From Balaenoptera acutorostrata (lineage: Eukaryota > Chordata > Mammalia > Artiodactyla > Balaenopteridae), in NCBI RefSeq assembly GCF_949987535.1, contig NC_080067.1, positions 1,612,001-1,676,000 of the forward strand: a DNA stretch of 64,000 nt. The letters are read 5' to 3'. The position numbers and the translations under genes were made by a program. The notes beneath the pieces were generated by a model. The model was not told where the DNA came from and did no database searches. It was given only the letters and a program-made list of their open reading frames with translations. Shown here in pieces: positions 23,140 to 33,045 of this stretch (positions within the stretch are counted from its first letter, which is position 1; the number at the start of each line of letters is the position of its first letter).

Positions 23140-23590
23140 CTGTGTCATCAGATTGATATTAGTATATGAAATATATAACAATATAACAATAACAATATAA
23201 TATACTATGTAACAATAAGAATATAATATCACAAGAATAGAGCTATATTGGATCAAAGTTTCTGTGTTTTATGAAAACTAAATTAGTATTAATCTATAAG
23301 AGATTGTGATAAATTAAGATGCATTTTATGATTCCTAGAGAAACCATTCAGGGAATAACTTTTTTAAAAGTTTAGAAAATCCACAGAGGAATTTAAATGG
23401 TACACCAAAAATAGTTTCTTAACAAAAAAGAAGGCGATAAAAGAACAGAGGAATAAAGAAATAGGCGATTCAACAGTAACACCTGACTTCAATAACCAAG
23501 ATTCAATAATTGAGAGCGCTACTTTATAAAAAATCAGCAAGGATATAGAAGACCTGAACAACACTACTAACCAACTCAAATTATACATCA
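23140..23590 (+). mobile_element. Old L1M internal fragment
   Basis: Readable L1 words include 'gcattttatgattcctagagaaaccattcaggg', 'ggaatttaaatggtacacc', 'aaaagaaggcgataaaagaacagaggaataaag', then an ORF2 endonuclease-region relic 'aagattcaataattgagag' and 'atagaagacctgaacaacactactaaccaactc'. It is much more diverged than the young L1 copies and contains internal deletions and an AT-rich expansion at 23155-23235. Confidence 0.6.
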
Positions 23591-24315
23591 GTAAAGTTGT
23601 GAGGTTTTGTTTTAGTGACTAATAAATAATATGAAAAAGAAAAATAAATGGCTCCATTTGGAGGCAAATGCCGGATCTCTTTAAAAAGAGAAAATGCAAA
23701 TTAAAAGTGTATATGAGATACGATTAAGATTAAGGTTTGTAACACACCCGATTGATAATTATATGGACAACAGGCATCCTTATTTATGGTTGGGAGCCAT
23801 ATTAATTTGGTACATCCTCTATGGGGAGCGATTTGGCTTTATCTATCAAAAATTTTTAATTACATGTTCCTTGATTCAGTAATTACATTCCTACTTCCAC
23901 TGATGCCAAATCACGAATTTACATTCTATTTGCTTCAAGCAAAAGATTGCAAACAATCCAAAAGTCCATCATCCACAGAAGACTAAGATAAATTATGATC
24001 TAACCAATGAGTGGAATCTAATGCAGTTGTAAAACTATACAGCTCAATTTGTGGTATTTGGAAAAGATCTGCAATCTCTAGTGCTAAAATGTGAAATCAG
24101 GAAATTGTGTAAAGAGTAACCTGCATTTGTGAAGTATGGGTAAATACAGGAATGCGTAGTAAAAGCATTAATAATACGTTCTATACATGCCTTCAGGCAA
24201 TGGAGTTGAGTTCTTTAAAAAACGGAGAAGTGATGAAACTGTATTTTCACCGCCTACTCTTTTGTACTTTTGAAATTTTGTATTGTGCAAAAAATCAAAA
24301 ACAATAACAGCATGG
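23591..24315 (+). mobile_element. Probable L1M/L1ME 3' region
   Basis: The stretch has the order of an old L1 3' end: 'catcctctatggggagcgatttggc', 'caaacaatccaaaagtccatcatccac', 'gactaagataaattatgatc', 'gtggaatctaatgcagttgtaaaa', then a 3' UTR-like part. Diverged and without a clean tail. The family assignment is by word order only. Confidence 0.5.
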
Positions 24316-25260
24316 CAATTATCTTTAAAAGGGGGCTTTGAATAAGCTTAAAAGGGATATCAAGAGAGAGTACTGGGCCCATGCTAACTAGGACAGAATC
24401 TTTCCATTCTGATTCTTAATCTAAAACATTGAGCCATTCATTATTATACTGGCTTACAAGTTCTTGCTTGTCACTAGAGCAACAACTACAAATTTTGACT
24501 TTAAAATACTTTTATTTGGGGAAAATTTCTATTTACTTACCAGAAAACTTATTTAATTTGAACTTGATTTTTTGCATGGTAGAAACTATTTTTTAAAAAT
24601 CAAACATTCCATTTTAAGGTAATTTTTTTAATTGAGGGTTTATTTTCCTATAATCCGTGGTTGTAAAAAGCAATCATTTCAGAATGTTATTTGAGGCTGC
24701 TGGAAGTTTTGAGGGTAATTATGCTAAACACTAAAAAATGAGTCTTTGACCCAAACTTTGAGAGCAGAAATCATTTATTCCTGCTCTCATAGATTAATGA
24801 TAATTCAGCATCCTTGAAACAAGGATTTCCCCCTGGATAATCTCATATAGACACATGTTCCTTACCAAACCTCATTACACTAAATATTTTTAGGTCTCTT
24901 TAGCCTTTTTTTTTTTTTTTTTTTGGTAGCCCTTTCTTTCTTCTCCAAGATTTTTACATTGGTGTTAATGCTATGCCTTCTATTAACTTTATTAAATCTC
25001 CTCAAAACTTAAAAATTTCTGAAAAGGTTAACAAAACTTTCAAAGTTGCAGTACCAGTGAGCTGAGGACTGTCAGAGAAAATAAAATGTCAAAAACCCAC
25101 ACAGAGTAGACAGGAAGAAAAGCTGATCTCACCAACTCCCCAAGGCCGTTTCTACCAAAGAAGCTCCCCATTGACCCCTAAAGATCTAAGACTAACACTT
25201 GACTTCAGACCCCAAATGTTTTTCTCTTTTAAATATAGCCATTGACTTATATTTTTTCCT
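24316..25260. other. AT-rich non-repetitive DNA
   Basis: No gene was recognised. A poly-T run of about 20 bases lies at 24907-24924 with the short word TAGCC on both sides. There is no identifiable body attached to it. Confidence 0.4.
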
Positions 25261-25267
25261 GTGACAT

Positions 25268-25448
25268 TTAGCAAACATTAGTTGAGGGACTATATGTCAG
25301 AGACAGTCTGCTCAGCATTAAAAATGGGAAAACAATAAGTCTCAGTCCCAACCTGCCAGGAGCTAAGAGTCCACCTGGGGAGACAACCACACACAAGCGT
25401 AATTGTAATAAAGTGTATAAGGTAGACAGCACTGCAAAAAAAGGAAGT
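25268..25448. repeat. Ancient interspersed repeat, split by a solo LTR
   Basis: The common old-repeat pattern is visible as 'gcaaacattagttgagggactatatgtcag', then 'ctcagtcccaacctgccaggagctaagag' and 'aatgtgataagtg'-like words. It resumes after the LTR as 'attcattctgcaatagc'. Family uncertain; see the copies at 10010 and 36660. Confidence 0.4.
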
Positions 25449-25452
25449 GATT

Positions 25453-25942
25453 CTGAGACAGGCTGGGACCTGGGACCTGGGACCCTTGGCTGCAGTGCTT
25501 GCACCTGGACAAATGTCTCATCCAGCAACAAAATACAAAGAAACCATAAGGGACTAAAAATAACTGTGTGCATGTCCAGTTGGGGCAAATTATGGACAAG
25601 ATACAAAAAGTCCAAAACCCCAACTGCCACTTCTGAGGAGCTGGGAGCAAAAGCAGGGCACTGCGCATGCCCCCTGCACTCAGCACCACCAAAGGGGTGG
25701 GCAGACCACCTAAGCCACCCCTCCGGCCCCTATCCTCCGACCCCTGGACCTGCCCCTATCCTCACCCCATATAAGGAACCAGCTCGCCCCCCCTCAGGGA
25801 GTGAGTGAGCAAGGGAAACTGTTACTTGTTCTCCCTCCCCTCTGCTGCAGCAGGGGCCCCAGTAAAGCCTTGCCTGGATTTCTTGTCTGGCCTCTAGTCA
25901 ATTTCTACTGATTGAGGAGGCCACAAACCCTGGTCAGTATCA
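25453..25942 (+). mobile_element. Solo LTR with TATA box and 4-bp TSD
   Basis: 490 bp beginning TGAGACAGG and ending CAGTATCA (TG..CA). The duplication ATTC is at 25449-25452 and 25943-25946. Inside, a TATA motif is at 25770-25774 ('catataagg') and an AGTAAA-type polyadenylation signal at 25861-25866. This gives a U3-R-U5 order with R starting near 25800. A CCCC-rich upstream part (about 25690-25765) could hold Sp1-like sites. No internal retroviral genes are present. The family was not named; 4-bp duplications suggest class I. Confidence 0.8.
25770..25866 (+). promoter_or_regulatory. LTR core promoter and poly(A) signal
   Basis: TATA motif at 25770-25774 in GC-rich surroundings, expected start site about 25-30 bases downstream (near 25798-25803), and an AGTAAA signal at 25861-25866. 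These are the normal parts of an LTR. Whether they still work cannot be told from sequence alone. Confidence 0.55.
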
Positions 25943-26261
25943 ATTCATTCTGCAATAGCAGTGGTGATGTGTGGATAGATTTTAAAAGATGAGTAGAAGT
26001 TTGTTAGGTGCTCAGTGCAGAAAATTGCTCCTGGCAGCAAGCAGGGGGCTGTGAAACAGGATGGTGTGTTAAGGGAAACACCAAGCAGTGAGAAAATTAA
26101 AGAAAAATAACCCTGAGGGGTGGAGGTTAACCCCTCACCAGGCCTACCATCCTAGTTTCTCCTCACTTACCAAGGAATTTGTATTATAAACCCAGGAGAA
26201 TTTCATAAGTCTTGGGGAAATTCAAATGTTATGTTCATAGGTAGCTTGTAGATTATAAATT

Positions 26262-26575
26262 TACCTACAGACATTCCTTACAGAATTGTTTGCAGTGGCA
26301 AAAGTGTGGAAGCCACCTAGATGCTCATTGTTTTGAGTGTGATTAAATAAATTATGATAGCTCCATGAAACGTAACGGTACGAACTTATTTTTTAAACTA
26401 AGGTAGTGCTACATGTATTAAAATGGATCTCGCTCCAGGATATAAAAATATTCAGCAAAATAACAGAAACTAGGGGCAGACCATGTGTATACTGCCTTTT
26501 GTGAGGGATTTTTAAATGTGACGCAGACATTACTAGGATATGCTCTTAAACACGTAATGGTTATCAGTTCTTAAA
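26262..26575 (+). mobile_element. Old L1 (L1ME-like) 3' end
   Basis: Word order of an old L1 terminus: 'gcagtggcaaaagtgtggaagccacctagatgctcattg', 'ttaaataaattatgatag', 'ggtagtgctacatg', 'ctcgctccaggatataaaaatattcagc', 'gtatactgccttttgtg'. It is interrupted on its right by the SINE that starts at 26581. Confidence 0.55.
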
Positions 26576-26580
26576 AACCA

Positions 26581-26868
26581 GGGCTTCCCTGGTGGCGCAG
26601 TGGTTGAGAATCTGCTTGCCAATGCAGGGGACACGGGTTCGAACCCTGGTCTGGGAAGATCCCACATGCCGCGGAGCAACTGGGCCCGTGAGCCACAACT
26701 GCTGAGCCTGTGCGTCTGGAGCCTGTGCTCTGCCCCAAGAGAGGCCACGACAGTGAGAGGCCCCCGCACCGCGATGAAGAGTGGCCCCCGCTCGCCGCAA
26801 CTGGAGAAAGCCCTCGCACAGAAACAAAGACCCAACACAGCCAAAAATAAATAAATAAATAAATAAAA
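26581..26868 (+). mobile_element. CHR-type tRNA-derived SINE
   Basis: Close to full length, with A box 'tggcgcagtgg', B box 'ggttcgaaccc' and the long body ('gatgaagagtggcccccgctcgccgcaactgg'), ending in an (AAAT)n tail. No convincing duplication of the target is visible. The several long frames on both strands here are shared by every copy of this SINE and are not genes. Confidence 0.95.
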
Positions 26869-26899
26869 ATTAAATAATGTATAATTCAGGTTTACTTAA

Positions 26900-27495
26900 A
26901 AAAAAAAAAAAACAAACCAGAATAGCTCAGGAAGTCATTCTCTTCCCTCATTCCCTCTTTCATCTGTGAAAAATAAACAAGCTAATACTAATCAGGACAG
27001 TCAGAGGATGAGAGATGCAGCAGTGAACAAGAATTCCTAAGCAGTTGTAGATCTTCCCGCAGAATTAATCATGTCAACGCAAACACTGTGTATAATTCTT
27101 CAGCTAGAGTTTTTCGCCGGCATGCTGTTCTTTTGATCAACAAATAAAATCTTATTTTCCTTTCTTCTTTCTTTCCTTTATCTTGATATGGGGGCCAGAG
27201 GCAGAGGCTTGGGGACTGTCAAGCTGGGAGACTGTGTGTCCCCTGGAACACAAGGACTCTGTCTGCCAAGCATCAGAGTCTGACATCAGGGCAGCAAGCC
27301 GTTCTATTCAACAACAGCCTGGGGCTAAAGGGGAACAAAACAAAAAGTGTGGATGTTTTATAGATGCTGCAAGACGCTGCTGCACCGTGGATGTGGTTGT
27401 GTTACAGTCGCTTCTGTCCGGACAGTGAGATTTTGAATTTTGTGCTAGCAAAACATACTAACATTTGCTATCTCTCATGTACCTAAAAGTTTGAA
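26900..27495. other. Non-repetitive DNA, no gene seen
   Basis: A 15-base A run near 26897-26912 follows the SINE. The rest has no repeat or exon that I recognise. Frame 27183-27428 has no motif. Confidence 0.4.
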
Positions 27496-27505
27496 TCCAC
27501 TGTTT

Positions 27506-27627
27506 TTGTTTTTGGCTGTGCCGAGTGGCTTGTGGGATCTTAGTTCCCTGACCAGGGATCAAAGCCCAGGCCCATGGCAGTGAAAGCACCGAGTCCTAAC
27601 CACTGGACTGCCAGGGAATTCCCAGAC
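27506..27627 (-). mobile_element. Short CHR-type SINE with 10-bp TSD
   Basis: On the minus strand 'gggaattccctggcagtccagtggttaggactcggtgctttcactgccatgggcctgggctttgatcc'-type head, then a short body and a tail of about 8 A's. Only about 120 bp, the short CHR-1-like form. The duplication TCCACTGTTT is at 27496-27505 and 27628-27637. Confidence 0.9.
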
Positions 27628-27637
27628 TCCACTGTTT

Positions 27638-28251
27638 AAAATCATCCTCCTAGCCCTCAACACTCTCACTTTTAGACATCTGACCTATCCTAAATTATTA
27701 ATGAATATATCTATACATATCCATGGAAATAAGCTGAATTTAAGGGAGGAAAAAATGTGCCATGGGTGCAAGAGCAGGACCTGACCACATAACACCCAGG
27801 AGTAATTTGCAAGTATAATGTACCAAGTTCAATGTCCAGAGCTCTTCACTCTCCCCTGAAAAAATCAAGAAAAGAAATATACTGTATTCTCTGCACTATA
27901 TTCCATTTCCTAAAACACTGTTGTAAATGCTATGAAGAGTGATGGGCCAAAATAACCTGGTAGGTTCCACATCCGGGCCTTTGAGGTTGGAGAGCCAGGC
28001 TTTGTGGACAAGCAGAGGAGGGCAGAGGTCAAATGCACTGCACCACCCCTGTCTTAGCCCGACGGTGGTCCTCCCAGTGTTGTCAGGGTGCCGCACGTCT
28101 AACTCTTCTTCAGCAGCAAGCAGCCGTGTAGTTCATCATCTTATAGAAATCCTAGGTGTTAATGACCTCACTCCTGTCAATTAGTATCTTTCACCCATTC
28201 CCAGGTTTCAGGAATCATATGGAATTTTTCCTGCTTTTACTCCTTTAATAT
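27638..28251. other. Non-repetitive DNA, no gene seen
   Basis: No repeat family or exon was identified. Opposing frames near 27896-28184 are chance overlaps with no motif. Confidence 0.4.
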
Positions 28252-28857
28252 TGAAGCAGAATCCAGCCTCTGTACCCTGACACCAAATTGAATCTTGGAG
28301 ACAGAGTTTTGGGTGAAGTGGAAAAGAATAGCTTTATTGCTTTGCCAGGCAAAGGGGGCCACCGTGGGCTAAAGCCCTCAAAACTGTGTGTCCCAACTTG
28401 GAGACGGCAGTGAGGAGTTTCATAGTAATGGTTCAAGAAGGGTGTGATCAGCTAGTGGACATTCTTCTGATTGGCTGGCAGGGAGGTAAGCAGGAGTCAG
28501 CATCATCAACCTTCTGGTTCCAACTGGTCTGGGGTCTACATGCCTGTGGGCAGCACACCTTTACTTCTTCCACCTAGTGGGGATTTCAGTGTCTGCAAAA
28601 CAGCTCAAAGGTATTGTGACGTGTACCCCTTGAGGGGGAACCAGGACCCTGCCCCAAGGCTGCACTGTTGTTTCTTGACTGTTCTTCCCTTGTCTCTGCA
28701 TCCCCTCCCTTCCCTGATTAGCAGCTGTTTGAACCTGCCCTTTGGAAATCAGGGAAAGTCATGGAGGCTGAATGAAGCCTATTTCCTGTAATCAAGAAAT
28801 GGGGGACACAGAAAGGCTTCCATGCCCAGGAGCCCCACAGGGTCCTGCTTGGTATCA
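28252..28857 (-). mobile_element. Solo LTR, unnamed ERV1-like family, copy 3
   Basis: On the minus strand it begins TGATACCAAGCAGGACC and ends GGATTCTGCTTCA. It contains AATAAAG (rc near 28336-28342) and the same U5 words as copy 2. Flanking 4-mers ATAT (28248-28251) and ACAT (28858-28861) differ at one base, again consistent with a decayed duplication. The part at 28490-28580 diverges from the other copies, so the U3 is of a variant form. Confidence 0.7.
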
Positions 28858-28861
28858 ACAT

Positions 28862-29869
28862 GAGTTTTCGCCCCAGTGGATTCCAGCGTCCAGAGGCAGC
28901 CCATACATCCCTCACTTGCCTGTTTGTGCCTCTCTCCTCCTACTGGATTTCTCATTATGGACCTCATTTCACTGTCTGAACCAATTTCTGTTCACCACCT
29001 TCACTTGAAGATCCAGCTGACTGCCTCTCCAAGCTCCAGGTCACGGCTCTTCTGAGGCTTGGTGTGATCAAACCTAGAAATATTAGGGCCTCTCTTTGCC
29101 AGCCCCTGGGCTGCCCACGCTTGATTTTGCCCATGTGGACAAACCTTTTGTACTTGTTCAGCATTGCAGTTCATGTTACAAGAAAGACCTTTATACTCTG
29201 AGTTTCTCCTCTGCTCTTTAAGCTGGTCATCTCATAGCTCACCGCAAATTGCTCACAAAGGTAAGCTTCAAACACACAAAAACGGTTCTAGGTGATTGCG
29301 TCTGGTTGGTCTCCCCAGAAAGCAGTCTCTCTCTCAGACAATGATCAGCATGTAGGGTGTTTATTATCGGATGCTTTTGGGACCAAGACCTGTGGAGGGG
29401 AAAGGAAGCAAGCACGACTGGACAGAGGGAGAAGTCGGGCTGTGATGAAGCCCCAACGAAGGGCTCAGCCAACCACAGACGGAATTCTGCAGGGCGGTTC
29501 TAGCAGGGACGGAGCCCTGACATTCCGGCATCGGTCAGTCATCGAATGAGAGCGGCCCATCCCCAAAGAGGGCCAACAGCAGAGGGGCATCTTTGGGCAG
29601 CACTGCCAGCAGCTGGGGGAAAAAGTCCTTTATTATTTAAGGGCAGCATAGAGTCCAACTCAGGGCCACTCAGGACCGTCCCCTTCTCCTCCACTCTCCC
29701 TGTTTCATTGGTCCCCAACTCTGTCCCTTTTTTTCTTGTGGCCACAGACTTCGACATCTGCCTCTACCCCCCGGTGACCAGCAACCCTCCCTCTACACTA
29801 CAGTCACTCATCTAGGGTAGATGTGGTGGTGGACATGACCAAAGACACAACCCTTACGGCATTTGTGTC
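28862..29869. other. Non-repetitive DNA, no gene seen
   Basis: About 1 kb, moderately GC-rich at 29340-29600. Several short frames on both strands have no motif. I recognise no transposon with certainty. Confidence 0.4.
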
Positions 29870-29975
29870 AATACAGTAAAAATAATAACTGCATCTCCTT
29901 CCTAGAGATTAAATTGGATAAGGAACAGGGCACACACAACACGATGTTTGGTACCTAGTCAATGTGAGGTGTATT
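29870..29975 (+). repeat. Possible MIR 3' portion
   Basis: The words 'gagattaaattggataagg', 'cagggcacacac' and 'gtacctagtcaatgtgagg' resemble the end of MIR ('attaaatgagataa.. cacagtgcctggcacatagtaggtgctcaat'). It is short and diverged, and it is cut by the SINE that follows. Confidence 0.35.
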
Positions 29976-29978
29976 TTA

Positions 29979-30119
29979 TTTTACTTTATTTATTTTTTAT
30001 TTTATTTTTTGGCCACATCATGCGGCGTGAAGGATCTTAGATCCCCAACCAGGGATTGAACCTGTGCCCTCAGCAGTGGAAGCACAGCTCCCTAACCACT
30101 GGACCGCCAGGGAATTCCC
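29979..30119 (-). mobile_element. Short CHR-type SINE with imperfect TSD
   Basis: Minus-strand short CHR-1-like SINE: 'gggaattccctggcggtccagtggttagg' head, B-box region 'ggttcaatccc', and an A/TAAA-rich tail. Flanks TGAGGTGTATTTTA (29965-29978) and TGAGATGCACTTTA (30120-30133) match at 11 of 14, indicating an older insertion than the 11-kb copy. Confidence 0.85.
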
Positions 30120-30133
30120 TGAGATGCACTTTA

Positions 30134-31755
30134 GTCATTATGTGCACCTTCCAGTGTTCCCCATTTGAGAAGAGAAAGTTAGACTCCATTTTAGTCATCT
30201 GTACCCTGGCGCAAAATAGAAGGAAAGAAAAGGGAAGATATTTTAAATCTGGAAGCATCTGGAGTTCATAAATGATCAAAGCAATACGACGCATCCCCGT
30301 TTTACTTATAACAAATGATCCGGCCTAAAAAGGCCTGGAAAGACCCCTTTTCCTACCTCCCCACAGCTCTGCAGAAATCATGGGAGGCTGAACTATTTCT
30401 CCGGTTTCACTGGCTGTGGAGCTGTTTACTGCTGACAAATCAGGAAGCCCAGCAGGTCACTCGCCGCCGTCCCGCTGGATCACAGACGTGCCGCCCGGAA
30501 GCAGATGCTGACCTGCCCGCTTAGTATGCAGCCCCTGCAGCCTCCTCTCCTCAGTCTCCACTGCTGGGTCCTTCGTAGCCTCCAGCCTGACCCCAGGGCT
30601 CCTCTGTCGCAGGTTAAAAAATAACTGCTAAGCTGGAGTCCTCAGCCATGTAAACTCTAGATTATTATGACTAGAATCCAACAGGGCTTTCCTGTCTGCC
30701 TGCCTGCGTGGCCTGCGGTGACCTGATTGAGAAAGCAGAGCTGGGGCTTCCCTTTCTCCCAGCAGCCGTGGTGTTGTCCCCCAGGGGAACTGTGTCAGAA
30801 CAGAGGTTTCCAAGCCAAAAATACATGACCAGCTTTCCAAAATAGCAGCCACAAAGCAGTCCACGCCCGGCCTGCTCTGTCCATCTGACTCACCTGGGAC
30901 AAACACACTCTCCTCTAATCCTTCCCTGCCCTTTGTTCACACACAGAAATCCAGTCCTTTGAATACAGTTTCTGAGCTCTGAAATACACTGCTAGCATAA
31001 TCATGTTAAAGGGACACCTTGAGAGGTTATCTCCCAGACACTAGCAAGCAGTTTCCAAAATCATGTACCACAAATACTCTAGACAGAGTACCAGTCTGCA
31101 TTCACACCCCTACATTTGTAATCAGTCTCCTGTCAACCAAGGTCCATCACTCACCACATCGTGGAGACAAAAAGACATGCTCACGGTCTGCTTCTCCAGA
31201 GGAAGATCCCCATGAGAGACACACACACACACACACACACAAAGACCTAAAAGGAAACACTGGAAAAGCTCGAGTTCTTTTAGACCATTCAAAATCTGAT
31301 AAAATCCTCCACTGCCATTACAAGTGGTGCATTGCTGTGCTAAAAACAGCTACTTGGAATGATGAATGTTACTTGTCATGATCCAACCCAAGAGGCTCTG
31401 GTCCATTCTGGACCATGTTCAAGACATCCAGCACCCTGCGACTCATCAGGGTCCAGGGTGGGTCTGCGGTTCACGGAGGTTAGCTCAGATGAGCAGTCAG
31501 AGGAAGAGGCCAGTGGGGTCCAGTACTTCCGTAAGCTCCCTTACAGTGAGGACGGTGCCCTGACCAGGCTGCACACCTGACCCCATAACGTGACTGGTGC
31601 AGGGCCCCTAACGTATGGTTGCAGAATAAAGTATTAATGAATGGTGGTGAGTTCTAGTGTCTGGGAGACAGGTGGATTATAATAGCTAAAGCAGAGTTTC
31701 TCAGCAGCATCATTGTAAGGAAAAAACACACTATTGTTTTTATATATGTTACACA
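30134..31755. other. Non-repetitive DNA with a (CA)n run
   Basis: No gene seen. A (CA)n microsatellite of 23 bases lies at 31219-31241. Frames such as 30628-30906 (minus) and 31019-31381 (plus) have no motif; the latter crosses the microsatellite. Confidence 0.4.
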
Positions 31756-31758
31756 TAG

Positions 31759-32162
31759 TGAAAGGGAGCAGGACCCTGTGGGGCTCCTGGGCACAAAAGC
31801 CTTTCAAACAGTTGCTAATCAGGGAAGGGAGGGGATGCAGAGACAAGGGAGGAGCAGCCAAGATACAACAGTGCAGCCTCGGGGCAGGGCCCTGGTTCCC
31901 CCTCAAGGGATACACATAACAATATCTTTGAGCTCTTCTGCAGAACTGAAACCCCAACAAATGGAAGATGTCAGCTTCTTCATTCCAGAGGAGGCCACAG
32001 TTTGGTAACCAGAGAAGCTCATCAGGAGACCACCTGAGGCCAGATTAAAGGAGTGCAGGCCCTGCACACACCCTGATCCTTATCAGCAATCCTGCCCTTG
32101 AACCATTGCTGTAAAACTCCTCACCAAATCCTCCCACACTGGGGACACACAGTTTTGAGGGC
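31759..32162 (+). mobile_element. LTR, unnamed ERV1-like family, copy 4, truncated
   Basis: Starts TGAAAGGGAGCAGGACC and follows copy 2 closely as far as 'acacagttttgaggg', about 32162. It then stops before the AATAAA and U5 present in copies 2 and 3. The U5 side is therefore missing, by deletion or recombination. The sequence that follows belongs to another old LTR-like repeat. Confidence 0.75.
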
Positions 32163-32287
32163 CTGGGAGGTAGGGGAGGGACTGAAAGTTCCCCTGACAG
32201 CCAGCCTCCATCCTTAGGTTACCTAAGGGCTTTCCAAAAGTCACCTCATTAACATAAAAAAAGGCCACTTTATCACTCACAGCACTT
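32163..32287 (+). repeat. Old LTR-like repeat, left part
   Basis: 'cctgacagccagcctccatcc', 'ttccaaaagtcacctcattaacataaa' and 'cacttaagaaatt' are in the order of an old LTR that I recognise but cannot name. It resumes after the L1 as 'aattccaagagctctgtgc' and 'accagatatatatcgtaaatcgtaatatcaca' (32785-32845). Confidence 0.45.
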
Positions 32288-32784
32288 AAGAAATTGTGAA
32301 TATTACTCAGCCATGAAAAAGAATGAAATAATGCCATTTACAGCAACATGGGTGGACCTAGAGCTAATCATACTAAGTGAAATAAGTCAGAAAGAGAAAG
32401 ACAAATACCATATGATAACACTTACACGTGGAATTTAAAATATGACACAAATGAACCTATCTATGAAACAGAAACAGACTCACAGACACAGAGAACAGAC
32501 TTGTGGTTGCCAACGGGGAGGGTTGGGGAAGGGATGGAGTGGGAGTTTGGGATTAGCAGATGCAAACTATTATATAAAGAATTGATAAACAACAAGGTCC
32601 TACTGTACAGCACAGGGAACTATATTCAATATCCTGTGATAAACCATAATGGAAGAGAATATGAAAAGAATATATATATACACACACACACACATATATA
32701 TACCTGAGTCACTTTGCTGTACAGAAGAAATTAATGCAACATTGTAAATCAACTCTACTTCAGTAAAATTAAAAAACAAAAATT
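32288..32784 (+). mobile_element. L1 3' end inserted into an old LTR-like repeat
   Basis: Begins in the last ORF2 codons ('gaatattactcagccatgaaaaagaatg') and runs through the 3' UTR to 'aatcaactctacttcagtaaaatt' plus an A-rich tail. An AT/CA dinucleotide run lies at 32671-32702. AAATT occurs at both edges and fits a short duplication, given that the flanking repeat continues across the insertion. Confidence 0.9.
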
Positions 32785-32845
32785 CCAAGAGCTCTGTGCT
32801 AAGATGGGAACAAAAACCAGATATATATCGTAAATCGTAATATCA

Positions 32846-33029
32846 CATGCCACTGTTGACATCTGGGCTGGATAATTCTTTTCTGTAGTGGGCTACCTTG
32901 TGCATTGCAGGATGTTTAGTAGCGTTCCTGGCCTGTATCCACCTACGCCCATTTATGACCACCGAAAATGTATCCAGATATTGCCAAAGGTCCCCTCGGG
33001 GGCAAAATCACTCTCTGTGGAGACCACTG
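32846..33029 (-). mobile_element. MER20-type hAT-Charlie DNA transposon
   Basis: 'gttgacatctgggctggataattc', 'gtgcattgcaggatgtttagtagcg', 'ccagatattgccaaaggtcccc' and 'gggcaaaatcactctctgtggagaccactg' are the MER20 body on the minus orientation. The right terminal repeat is readable, the left is degraded. It is a second copy of the family seen at 3618. Confidence 0.85.
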
Positions 33030-33045
33030 ATCTAAAGGGCCAGGA

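Noticed and set aside
24907..24924. Poly-T run with TAGCC on both sides, as a possible retrocopy tail
   Set aside because: There is no copied body next to it and the flanking 5-mer is too short to count as a duplication.
25268..25808. Overlapping frames on both strands (120, 109 and 131 codons)
   Set aside because: They cross the solo LTR and an old repeat and end in LTR promoter sequence. No retroviral protein motif is present.
31219..31241. Direct repeats suggesting a CRISPR-like array
   Set aside because: Plain (CA)n microsatellite. Nothing in the window has the repeat-spacer pattern, and the genome is mammalian.
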